From NCBI GenBank assembly GCA_017961325.1, contig JAGCXM010000005.1, positions 17,181 to 81,180 of the forward strand: a DNA stretch of 64,000 bases. The letters are read 5' to 3'. Shown here one piece after another: positions 7,914 to 16,400 of the stretch. Positions within the stretch are counted from its first letter, which is position 1, and every line of letters begins with the position of its first letter. Made by a program: the position numbers and the translations under genes. The notes under the pieces were generated by a model that was not told the origin of the DNA, ran no database searches, and saw nothing but the letters and a program-made list of their open reading frames with translations. The stretch comes from a bacterium. Lineage in GTDB: Bacteria; UBP6; UBA1177.

Positions 7914-8498
7914 TTACTCCACGGCATAGCTTATAAGCTCGGTAGTCGTCTGAGGATAAACCTTGTCTTCGCGGACGTCTTCAAGAACTGTGACTATTTT
8001 GACGATACCGACTTTCAATGCGAAATAATGGTATGTGTGCAGCACTTTTTTATCCGGCAGTTCCACGGACGAGTGAACTTTTATCGTTCCCTCGAAAGTT
8101 CCGGCGGGAACCGTAACGGTCTCGTCGACTCCTTCGGTTTTTCTGATTTCGCGCGTTTTCTGATTTACGATCGTAATCCACGATTCCCTTTGGAGCGGGA
8201 ACATCAAAAGATAACGTTCAGTGTCGCGGATTCCGTGTCTGTCGACCTTGAGTTTGCCGCCCTTGTTGTCAAGAAACCATTCGCCGTCAGTTCCGACGAT
8301 GCTGATCTCGTTTTCGCCGCTCTGACCGAAATAGTTGACCTTGTATTTCCAGCTGTTGCCGACGGCAAGCGGGAAATAGCGCATAGCCGACTCTCTGTAA
8401 TCGGAAAGATGGTAAGGCTTATCCTTTTTTTTGTCTGCGCTGCACGAAATCTGAACGACCGAAATAAACACGATAAAAAGCAAAAGCAGTTTTTTCAT
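7914..8498 (-). CDS. lipoprotein of unknown function
   Basis: The start at 8498 (MKKLLLLF) is preceded by AGAGG and is preferred over an upstream frame that would run through the promoter. The 194-residue product has a signal peptide ending in QISC, a short Lys/Asp tether and a domain beginning YFPLAVGNSWKYKVNY. Related domains with this 'PLxxGNxW' opening occur in many secreted bacterial proteins of unknown function. Further strands include VTVPAGTFEGTIKV. It is the first gene of the operon and has a well-formed candidate promoter 37 bp upstream. Confidence 0.8.
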   Translation of the reverse strand: MKKLLLLFIVFISVVQISCSADKKKDKPYHLSDYRESAMRYFPLAVGNSWKYKVNYFGQSGENEISIVGTDGEWFLDNKGGKLKVDRHGIRDTERYLLMFPLQRESWITIVNQKTREIRKTEGVDETVTVPAGTFEGTIKVHSSVELPDKKVLHTYHYFALKVGIVKIVTVLEDVREDKVYPQTTTELISYAVE

Positions 8499-8534
8499 AA
8501 CAACCTCTTTAAAGACCCAAATTTTTGACGAAAG

Positions 8535-8562
8535 ATTATAATGATTTGCAAAAAAAGAGCAA
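8535..8562 (-). promoter_or_regulatory. candidate promoter of the 8498-6441 operon
   Basis: On the minus strand TTGCTC (8562-8557), a 16-bp spacer and a perfect TATAAT (8540-8535) precede the lipoprotein start by 36 bp. Confidence 0.6.
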
Positions 8563-8612
8563 TTTAATGTTGAATAGAGATTTCTGTGCAAAATTTCGGG
8601 TGATTTCCCTCC

Positions 8613-8640
8613 TTGACTCTGCATGTATAAAAAATAAACT
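8613..8640 (+). promoter_or_regulatory. candidate promoter of the small ORF at 8670
   Basis: TTGACT (8613-8618), a 16-bp spacer and TAAACT (8635-8640) lie 29 bp before the ATG at 8670. It is divergent from the promoter at 8535-8562. Confidence 0.5.
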
Positions 8641-8669
8641 AATCAGTTTTTAATTCTTCGGAGATACAC

Positions 8670-8828
8670 ATGTCCGGATGCTTAAAATTATTTTTGGTTT
8701 TCTTGGTTTTGCTCCTATTTGTTTCCTCTTCATACTCAAACGTGATTGGGAATGTTACTGTAAAGAAACAGGAATTTGTCCGTTGGAAGAATAAAAATTT
8801 CGGCAGAAGCCGAAGAAAACGATTATGA
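8670..8828 (+). CDS. small secreted or membrane protein, 52 residues
   Basis: An ATG at 8670 is preceded by GGAG (8660-8663) at correct spacing and by a promoter-like pair at 8613-8640. It opens a 52-codon frame. The product starts MSGCLKLFLVFLVLLLFVSS, a strongly hydrophobic signal or anchor. A possible cleavage site follows at SYS-N, and the tail is basic (WKNKNFGRSRRKRL). No family is recognised. The arrangement of promoter, ribosome site and signal peptide in an otherwise empty 387-bp gap argues for a real small gene. An alternative is an anchor peptide that tethers something to the inner membrane. Confidence 0.55.
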   Translation: MSGCLKLFLVFLVLLLFVSSSYSNVIGNVTVKKQEFVRWKNKNFGRSRRKRL

Positions 8829-8885
8829 TTTAAGTGAAATAAATTTATTTTTTGGTTATTGTTCGCAAGGAGGTGATTTTTCACA
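8829..8885 (+). promoter_or_regulatory. leader with strong Shine-Dalgarno of the helicase gene
   Basis: The sequence AAGGAGGTGAT ends 9 bp before the helicase ATG at 8886, an almost perfect anti-16S match. This supports the ATG start. No clear promoter was seen in this 57-bp AT-rich stretch, so transcription may come from the small ORF promoter upstream. Confidence 0.5.
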
Positions 8886-11000
8886 ATGGCAAGATTCGTT
8901 GTCACAGAAAACGGAGGCTTTCTTGAAATCGAGCCTGAGGACTTAGGGCTGAGTTCCGACTTTTCGGAATACGACTTTCCTGAACTCGACAGTTCCGAGC
9001 GGGAACGTTACAACGAGCTGAAATCGGTCATAAAAAGCATCGAAGAGCGTGTTACGCCGGTTTCAAAATTCAAAATCGGCGAAATCGAGCAGATTTATAA
9101 AAATCAGCTGAATCAGGCACAGGCCGATGCCGTTTTTGCAACGGAAGGTCCGGTTTTGGTTATTGCCGGAGCAGGAAGCGGAAAGACGCGGACGATTGTT
9201 TACCGGACAGCTTACATGCTGCAGAAGGGGATTTCCCCCGAATCGATTCTGCTTCTCACTTTTACGAGACGCGCCGCAGGAGAGATGACCGACCGCGTGA
9301 ACAAGCTCATAGGTTCGGCACTCGCCGACAGGATCACGGCCGGAACATTCCACAGTTTTGCAAATCTTCAGCTCAGGAAATACGGGCGTTTCATCGGTAT
9401 CATGCCGAATTTCACGATATGCGATACCGTCGATTCAGCCGATATGATGGACCTCATAAAAAACAAGCTCGACATAAAGAAAAACGGCAAGACGATGCCT
9501 AAGAAAGGGACTATTGCAGAGATCATCAGCCGTTCGCGCAACCACCTCAAACCTATATCCGAAGTTATAGAAGGGTATTACTGCAAATATATTGATTTTA
9601 TTGATGAAATAAACCAGATTGCAGAGCTCTACGCACAGTATAAGGCCGAAAGGAATCTACTTGATTATGACGATCTCCTGGAAAAATTCATGCAGCTGCT
9701 CGAAAGTTCGCCCGAAGTTTTGGAAAAGCTGCAGAACCGCTACAGATACGTGATGGTTGACGAATATCAGGATACAAATGTATTTCAGGGCAAGATCGCC
9801 GATCTCATTGCACAAAAAAGCCGTAACATTATGGTCGTCGGTGACGATTCGCAGAGCATTTACGCTTTCAGAGGAGCGAATTTCGAAAACATTCTCCGTT
9901 TTCCGCAGAAGTGGGAGGATGCGCGTCTTATCAAACTTTTCAGAAACTACCGTTCGGAAAGGGCTTTGCTTGACTACACCAATGAAATCATTAATAATTT
10001 TTATGTCTCATACGAAAAAGCGCTCGTCTCGAATATCGATCGGACATGCGTGAAACCGGTTGTCAGAAGGTTCGAATCAGCTGAAAAGGAGGGCGAATTC
10101 GTTGCTGATGAAATCGAAAAACTGCTTGAAAGCCGCATCAGACCTGAAGAGATCGCAGTGCTTTACCGTTCGAGTTTTCACGCGAATTTCATTCAGACCG
10201 CACTTTTGAAAAGAGGGATAGAGTTTGCCGTTTTCGGCGGAGTGAAATTTATGGAAAGGCGGCACATCAAGGACGTTCTGAGCTATCTCAAAGTCGTGCA
10301 GAACAGAAGCGATTCCGTTGCCCTCAACAGGATTTTCAAGCTCGTTCCCGGAGTCGGTGCTGCAACTGCCGCAAAAATTGCTGAAGGTTACGCTGCAGAA
10401 GGCGCCGGAGTTTTGAAAAAATACGCCAAAAAGAAATATTATGAAGATCTGGAAAAACTCTGCGATATGCTTGAATCGGCTTCAAACGATGAACTTAAAA
10501 TAAGTGAAGTGCTTAAAATCGTTATGGATTTTTACAAGCCCGTTCTTGAGGAACTTGAAGAGGACAGCGATGACAGAATGAAGGATTTTTCGGTTCTTGT
10601 CCAACTTGCCTCAGCTTATTCGGAACTTGAAAAATTCCTTGCAGATTTCGCACTCGATCCGCCCGATTCGCAGCTTAATTCCTCAAAAGTCGCGGCAAAT
10701 CCGGCTGAAAACGGAAACAAGGTCGTTCTTTCGACGATTCACAGCGCGAAAGGGCTTGAATGGGACAGCGTTTTCGTGATAAATCTCTGCGAAGGAGCCT
10801 TCCCCGCTGAAAAATCGGTCACGAAAATCGACGATCTGGAAGAGGAACGGAGGCTTTTTTACGTCGCATGCTCTAGAGCGAAATCGAGGCTTTATCTCAC
10901 TTATCCGCAGCAGAGAAACATGTACGGCAGATTCAATGCCGGTGTTTTGCCGAGCAGGTTTCTGGCGGAAATCGGCAGGTCTTTTTACGAATTTTCCTAA
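8886..11000 (+). CDS. UvrD/PcrA/Rep-type superfamily 1 DNA helicase
   Basis: The 704-residue protein has all main SF1A helicase motifs in order: NQAQADAV (Q motif), AGAGSGKT (Walker A, residues 94-101), TFTRRAAGEM (Ia), VDEYQDTN (Walker B, about 289), GDDSQSIYAFRGA (III), RNYRSE (IV), a long motif V region with TIHSAKGLEW, and YVACSRAK (VI). It unwinds DNA 3' to 5' in repair or replication restart. The first 70 residues before the Q motif are an acidic extension not found in classical UvrD. An AAGGAGGTGAT sequence precedes the ATG, an almost perfect anti-16S match, so strong translation is expected. Whether it is the sole UvrD or a paralogue is unknown. Confidence 0.93.
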   Translation: MARFVVTENGGFLEIEPEDLGLSSDFSEYDFPELDSSERERYNELKSVIKSIEERVTPVSKFKIGEIEQIYKNQLNQAQADAVFATEGPVLVIAGAGSGKTRTIVYRTAYMLQKGISPESILLLTFTRRAAGEMTDRVNKLIGSALADRITAGTFHSFANLQLRKYGRFIGIMPNFTICDTVDSADMMDLIKNKLDIKKNGKTMPKKGTIAEIISRSRNHLKPISEVIEGYYCKYIDFIDEINQIAELYAQYKAERNLLDYDDLLEKFMQLLESSPEVLEKLQNRYRYVMVDEYQDTNVFQGKIADLIAQKSRNIMVVGDDSQSIYAFRGANFENILRFPQKWEDARLIKLFRNYRSERALLDYTNEIINNFYVSYEKALVSNIDRTCVKPVVRRFESAEKEGEFVADEIEKLLESRIRPEEIAVLYRSSFHANFIQTALLKRGIEFAVFGGVKFMERRHIKDVLSYLKVVQNRSDSVALNRIFKLVPGVGAATAAKIAEGYAAEGAGVLKKYAKKKYYEDLEKLCDMLESASNDELKISEVLKIVMDFYKPVLEELEEDSDDRMKDFSVLVQLASAYSELEKFLADFALDPPDSQLNSSKVAANPAENGNKVVLSTIHSAKGLEWDSVFVINLCEGAFPAEKSVTKIDDLEEERRLFYVACSRAKSRLYLTYPQQRNMYGRFNAGVLPSRFLAEIGRSFYEFS

Positions 11001-11023
11001 TTATCTTTATATTTTTAAAAAAT

Positions 11024-11051
11024 TTGAGTATTTAATATTGCTGAGTAGTAT
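11024..11051 (+). promoter_or_regulatory. weak candidate promoter of coaBC
   Basis: TTGAGT and TAGTAT with a 16-bp spacer lie 32 bp before the coaBC ATG. Both boxes match consensus at only four of six positions. Confidence 0.3.
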
Positions 11052-11083
11052 GAAGCGTTTGTTTTTGAAGTGGTTTTTTTTGC

Positions 11084-12313
11084 ATGGTTTCTGCGGGATT
11101 GGAAAATAAGAATCTTCTTCTCATAGTTTCCGGCGGAATTGCGGCCTATAAATCGGTTTTTCTTCTGAGGAAACTTGTTAAATCCGGTGCTTCAGTTCAG
11201 GTTGTTGGAACTGCCAACTCATTGAATTTTATAGGAAAATCTACCTGGGAAGCGCTTTCCGGCAAAACTCCGCTATTCGATTCTTTCGAAACTTTCGATT
11301 CATCGAAAATAACCCACATCACGCTTGCTCAGGATGTTGACGCCGTTATCGTCGCGCCTGCTACGGCGAATATCATTGCAAAAGCATCATGCGGAATAGC
11401 GGACGATCTTGCTTCGACGATTCTTGCTGCGGCAACCGTGCCTGTTCTTTTCGCTCCGGCGATGAATACGGCCATGTTCGGGAACCCTGCAAATCTTGAA
11501 AATATCGAACGGCTGAAAAAACGGAAAAACGTTTTTTTCGCCGAGCCTGAAAGCGGTTGCCTTGCATGCGGAACGGTCGGAAAGGGGAGAATGGTCGAAC
11601 CTGAGGAGATTATTTTCAAACTTGATGAAATTTTTTACCCGCTGAAACGAAGCGGCGTGAAATGGCTTGTTACGGGCGGTGCGACACGGGAATATCTTGA
11701 TCCGGTGAGGTTCGTTACGAACGGTTCTTCGGGAAAAACCGGTTTCGCAGTTTCGGAAGCTGCTTTCAAAACCGGGGGGGATGTTACTTTCGTCGGCGTC
11801 AACGCAGAACCTTCGTTTAATCCGGGATATTCGGTCGTCAAAACGGTTACAGCTGCAGAAACGGCCGGAACCGTTGAAAAATATGTGAAAAATGCCGATA
11901 TTTTCGTTATGAGTGCTGCGATTGCCGACTATTCTCCGGAAAAAAGCGGACAGAAAATCAAAAAAGGGGAAGAATCACTTTCTGTAGAATTTTTCAGGAC
12001 TTCGGACATTCTTGCCGAATCGGTGAAGTGGACGAAACCGGATGCAGTACGTATCGGTTTCGCAGCCGAGACTGAAAATCTCGAAGAAAACGCGCGGAAA
12101 AAACTCGAAAGGAAAAATCTCGATTTCGTTGTAGCAAATCTTGTATCTTCGGAGTTCAATCCTTTCGGGGCGGATACCAACTCCGTCAGAATCGTTTTTG
12201 CAGACCGCATTGAAGAATTTGAAAACATAACAAAGACTCAACTTGCAGATATTATTGTAGAATATGCTCTGAAAACATATGAGGTGAAACACAATGAACG
12301 AAAGAACAGGTGA
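11084..12313 (+). CDS. coaBC: bifunctional phosphopantothenoylcysteine decarboxylase/synthase CoaBC
   Basis: CoaBC ligates cysteine to 4'-phosphopantothenate and decarboxylates the product, two steps of coenzyme A synthesis. The N-terminal flavin domain shows SGGIAAYKS, PATANIIAKA, PAMNTAMF (the PXMNXXMW-type motif) and GCLACGTVGKGRM with the active-site Cys. The C-terminal synthase domain shows VTGGATREYLDPVRFVTN, SAAIADY and KKLERKNLDFVVANL. The 409-residue length is normal. No clear ribosome site precedes the ATG, and a TTG 15 bp downstream is an alternative start. The gene overlaps the dtxR-like gene by 20 bp. coaD lies 4.7 kb downstream on the same strand. Confidence 0.95.
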   Translation: MVSAGLENKNLLLIVSGGIAAYKSVFLLRKLVKSGASVQVVGTANSLNFIGKSTWEALSGKTPLFDSFETFDSSKITHITLAQDVDAVIVAPATANIIAKASCGIADDLASTILAAATVPVLFAPAMNTAMFGNPANLENIERLKKRKNVFFAEPESGCLACGTVGKGRMVEPEEIIFKLDEIFYPLKRSGVKWLVTGGATREYLDPVRFVTNGSSGKTGFAVSEAAFKTGGDVTFVGVNAEPSFNPGYSVVKTVTAAETAGTVEKYVKNADIFVMSAAIADYSPEKSGQKIKKGEESLSVEFFRTSDILAESVKWTKPDAVRIGFAAETENLEENARKKLERKNLDFVVANLVSSEFNPFGADTNSVRIVFADRIEEFENITKTQLADIIVEYALKTYEVKHNERKNR

Positions 12314-12737
12314 CAGAAATCTCACTTCGACGCAGGAAGATTATCTTGAAGCGATACTTGAACTTACCGCTGAAAGAGCCGTCGCCAGAAATATGGAGCT
12401 TTCGAGCAAACTCGGCGTCCGCCGCGCAACAGTCACGAGAGCGTTGAAACTTCTGACGCAGAAAGGGCTTGTCAACCACGAGATGAACGGATATGTCACT
12501 TTAACCGAAGAAGGGAAGGTCATTGCGCAGGATATTCTTGCGAGACACGAGCTTTTCAAACATTTTTTCAGAGACATTCTCAATCTGGAAGAAGACGAAG
12601 CGGATGAAATCGCATGCAAAATCGAACATACGGTTTCGGGAAACGCTTTGAATAAGTTCAGACTTTTTATAAAACGTGCAGATGAATGCGAGGGCAAGTG
12701 CCCGAATTCATTGAAGTTAAAGAAAGAAGAGGCTTGA
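12294..12737 (+). CDS. DtxR/MntR-family metal-dependent transcriptional regulator
   Basis: The 147-residue protein begins STQEDYLEAILEL, followed by a winged helix (ELSSKLGVRRATVTRALKLL) and a dimerisation region containing ARHELFKHFF, EDEADEIACKIEHT and DECEGKCP. This is the DtxR/MntR/IdeR layout, with His, Glu and Cys residues at the metal-sensing positions. Such proteins repress iron or manganese uptake genes when metal is bound. No target operator could be recognised. GAGGTG precedes the ATG, which lies inside the end of coaBC. It is followed after one base by a CRP-like gene, so the two regulators are probably cotranscribed. Confidence 0.88.
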   Translation: MNERTGDRNLTSTQEDYLEAILELTAERAVARNMELSSKLGVRRATVTRALKLLTQKGLVNHEMNGYVTLTEEGKVIAQDILARHELFKHFFRDILNLEEDEADEIACKIEHTVSGNALNKFRLFIKRADECEGKCPNSLKLKKEEA

Positions 12738-12738
12738 T

Positions 12739-13401
12739 TTGCTGGATAAGGATTTTCTGCCGGGCGACATCATACTCATGAAAGGCGATTTTTCACCGTA
12801 TTTTTTTCTGATAAAGCGCGGACGCGTTAAATTCGACAACGGAAAAGAGACTTTTTTCCTTTCGGAAGATGATTTCTTCGGCGAGGAAGGATGTTTCTTA
12901 GGAAAATCTGCAGATTTTACTTCTGCGGTCTGTGAAGAAACCCTGCTCCAGCTTATGGAAAAAGACGAGGCTGAACAATTCATTAATGAAAACGGACAGT
13001 TGGCGTTTAAACTCTTTGTTAAAAATGCCGCTAAGACATATGAATCGGAAGAACCTTTGACGCCGCAGAGTCCGCAGCACATCAGACTTGTTGCCGGAAT
13101 TCTGCCCTATGTCCTTGAAAAAAACGGTGAAAAGCCTGAGTTTGCAGCTGAAATAGATTTCGAAACGCTGGCGTCACAGCTCGAACTTTCAAACGACAAG
13201 CTCTTGAATCTGTTCGAACTTTCAAAAGAATTCGGCTATGCGGCGTTCTCAGACGGGCAGATTTTTTCATGCGGCAGGGACAAACTGGTTTCCCTTTTGA
13301 AAGATTACGACCGTAAGGAGGTTTTTGCCGGAATCGGAGGAGAGACGGGGCTCGGAACTTTCTCCTGTTTTAACATTTTAGACGATAAGACAAATATATA
13401 A
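12739..13401 (+). CDS. CRP/FNR-like protein with cyclic-nucleotide-binding-type domain
   Basis: The start is a TTG one base after the regulator stop, with AGAGG upstream. The 220-residue product begins with a cNMP-binding-type jelly roll (LPGDIILMKGDFSPYFFLIKRGRVK, then FFGEEGCFLGK). The C-terminal region (DFETLASQLELSNDKLLNLFELSKEFGY) resembles a divergent winged helix. The Arg-Ser/Thr pair of the classical cAMP phosphate-binding cassette is not evident, so the ligand may differ or be absent. It could be a transcription factor or a non-DNA-binding sensor. A Gly-rich tail (GIGGETGLGTF) is unusual. It sits between the DtxR-like regulator and the large TPR protein. Confidence 0.7.
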   Translation: MLDKDFLPGDIILMKGDFSPYFFLIKRGRVKFDNGKETFFLSEDDFFGEEGCFLGKSADFTSAVCEETLLQLMEKDEAEQFINENGQLAFKLFVKNAAKTYESEEPLTPQSPQHIRLVAGILPYVLEKNGEKPEFAAEIDFETLASQLELSNDKLLNLFELSKEFGYAAFSDGQIFSCGRDKLVSLLKDYDRKEVFAGIGGETGLGTFSCFNILDDKTNI

Positions 13402-13420
13402 ACAATTCAGAGGTGTTGAA

Positions 13421-16400
13421 ATGAAAATTGTATGTTCAAAATGTAACACAAGCTACCAGATAGACGATTCACGGATTCCCGAAAAGGGGCTTCTGGTGAA
13501 ATGTTCGGCTTGTCAGAACAAATTCAGAGTTTTTCTTGAAAAGGAAGACGAAGGGGATTCGAAGGATCCGGATCTTCTTGAATCTGAAAAAAGCGAACCG
13601 AAGGAATCGACCGAATCCGGCATCAAGGAAGAGTCTGTTCAGGAAGAGATTCAGGAAAAACCGGTTGATTTCAGTGCCGGCAGCGAAGCTCAGTTAGATA
13701 AAAAAGAGGAAAAATCCGATATCGATTTTTCAAATGACCGCTTTGATTCCGATGACGAACTTTTTGCCGACGATGCTTCCAGTAATTCTAATGAAAAACT
13801 TGATTTCGACGATCTGTTTTCTGATGCTCCTGCTTCCTCCGGAACTTCAGCGAAAACTTCCGGCAACAGTGCGAAAAACCTTTTTGATGACGATGAAGGC
13901 GATGATTTGTTCAGCGATCTTTCGGATGACATAAAGAAAAAGAAGAATGATGCCGAAGACTTTTTGAAAGAACTTTTTGATGGAAATCCGGAGCCGTCGG
14001 TTGCATCTCAGACTGTTTTTTTTAAAAACAGAAAAACAGGCAAAATAACGGGTCCGGTCGAAGAATCTCAGGTAGACCGGCTTATGATGAGCGGCGAAAT
14101 TTCGGAGGACGACGACATCAGCTATGACGGCGTTAACTGGGACAGTGATTCCGCTAAAGGAGCGGAAAAATCTGATTTCGAAGATGAAAAAATAGACGAT
14201 AATTTCGGCAGCGTTCTGTTTGAAGAGGGAACGATGATTCACAAAGGCGATGCCGAAGAGATAGATTTGAGCGGTTCGGACGAAGGTGACAATGTCGATC
14301 ATGTCTACATTCCGGATGAATTCAGCGAATCCGGTGCAGGAAAACATAAAAAGGCGGCGAAGAAGGGCAAAGGTCGCGGCAATTCGATTCTTTTTTATGC
14401 CGGAACGACAGTTGCAACTATCGCGATTCTTGCGATTATCGGCGGCGGAGCCTACTATTTTTACGCAAAACGCAGCAATTCTGCGGATATTCTCGACAAC
14501 ATCAGCGAGCAGATTGCGGTAAATACGGGAACTTTGGCCGATGTCCGCGAAGCTTTGGACAAAGATACGCCGGAAGACTACATGAACAGTATCGGAATCC
14601 TGAAACAGTACATAAAACCTGATGATTCCGCTCCTAGTGCGGTCGGTCTTGACGGCCAGGTCAAGATGAATCTTCTGATTTCATACAACAGAAGGATTGA
14701 ATCTTCGGCTTCGATAGACGACAAAATCACGACCGCTATGAAAAAGGCGGCCGGAAATGCCGATCTCATCAAGGCAAAGGCACTTTATCTCTACGATCAG
14801 AAACAATACGACGAAGCGGCGGCTCTTCTGCAGCCTCTCATCGACAAGAGCGATCAGGAGGTTTTCTATATTTTAGGTTTGATTGCAAGCGGAAAACAGG
14901 ATCTTGAAAAGGCGGAGAACTTCTTCAATACCGGTTTCATTCAGGGCGGCGGAAAAAGCGTTAAAATCATGTATGCTCTGGCAAATATGAAGTTCCAGAA
15001 CGGCGATACGCAGTCTGCGATGGCTTTCATCAACAGAATCATTTCCGAAGCGCCGAATTACATGAAGGCTTATCTTCTGAAGTCGAGAATTTTGATGAAC
15101 GGCGACATTGAAGAAGCAGACAGATTTTTGAAAGGAGTCGATACAAACATCGTCGCTAAGGCGGAAGACTTCCAAAAAGCTGAATATTATCAGATGCTTG
15201 CATCTATAGCAAACAGGCGCGGATTTATGAAGGACGCGATAAAATATTATGAAAAAGCGGTTGAAATCAACCAGAACGATACCGATGCCATAACGAAAAT
15301 CGCCGATTTCTACGTTCAGATTTCAGATTCGACGAAGGCGATGGAATATTACGACATGGCTTTGAAGCTTGATCCGAAATATTCTGCGGCGATCATCGGA
15401 AAAACCGAAGTTTATGTTCTTCTTTCCCAAAAGGAAAAGATTTATCTCGAACTTGCAAAACTTGACCTTAAAACTCTGACCAATCCGCAGCTTCTGGCGC
15501 GCGTTGCGAAAATTTATTCCAACATCGGTGATAAGACAAAGGCGCTGGAATTCTACGATCTGGCGATAAAGTCTGATTCGTCCTATCTTGAGTCTTATAT
15601 AGCCAAGTCTCAGATTTTACTGATGGATTTCAATAAGGTTAAAGAACTTGATCAGATTCTGGTCGTTCTTGAAAAATTGGGGAAGGACCGTTACCCGTAT
15701 CATTTGATTAAGGCTATTATCGACCACAAAAACGCTGATTACAAGAGTGCGGCGGAACATTTTAGACTTGCGGAAGAGAAAAATTCCGCAGGTGACGAAA
15801 GAGTCTACTTCTTTTACGGTGAATTTTTGAAGGATCAGCAGAGGTATGCCGAAGCGTCGGCCATGCTTTACCGCGCATACAAAGTCGATCCGGAGAATTA
15901 CGATTATATGCAGTCGTATGTCGACAGCCTTGAAAAGGAGGGAAAATGGAAAAACATTATTTCGCTGCTTGAATCTAAAACTTTTATTGAAAAGAGAAAA
16001 TACAGAAGCTATTCGTCTCTTGCAAATGCCTATTTCCACGTCAAAGAATACGATAAGGCCGTTGCAAGCATCGATCATGCTCTTGAACTCAGCTCGCAGA
16101 ACAGTTCCAATTACTATTTGAAAGCGAAAATTCTCTATACGATGGGGCGTTATGCCGACGCTGAAAAAGAGATTGACACCGCTGTCGTTCTCGATATGAA
16201 AAATTTCGACAACTATATGCTTTATGCGAGAATTCTTTCGAAACGCGGCGATTTCAAGGGAGCAGTCGAGAAAATCGAAGCTGCGGAAAAACTTGATCCG
16301 CATGATCAGGATCTTCTGCTTATGAAAGGCGTCATCTACAAAAATCTGGATGATTACAGGAACGCATTGAAGTATTTCAACAGAGTCACTAACAAGTCAC

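Noticed and set aside
8639..8905. 88-codon minus-strand frame in the gap before the helicase
   Set aside because: It lacks a ribosome site, overlaps the helicase start and its sequence has no recognisable features. The plus-strand frame at 8670 has promoter, ribosome site and signal peptide instead.
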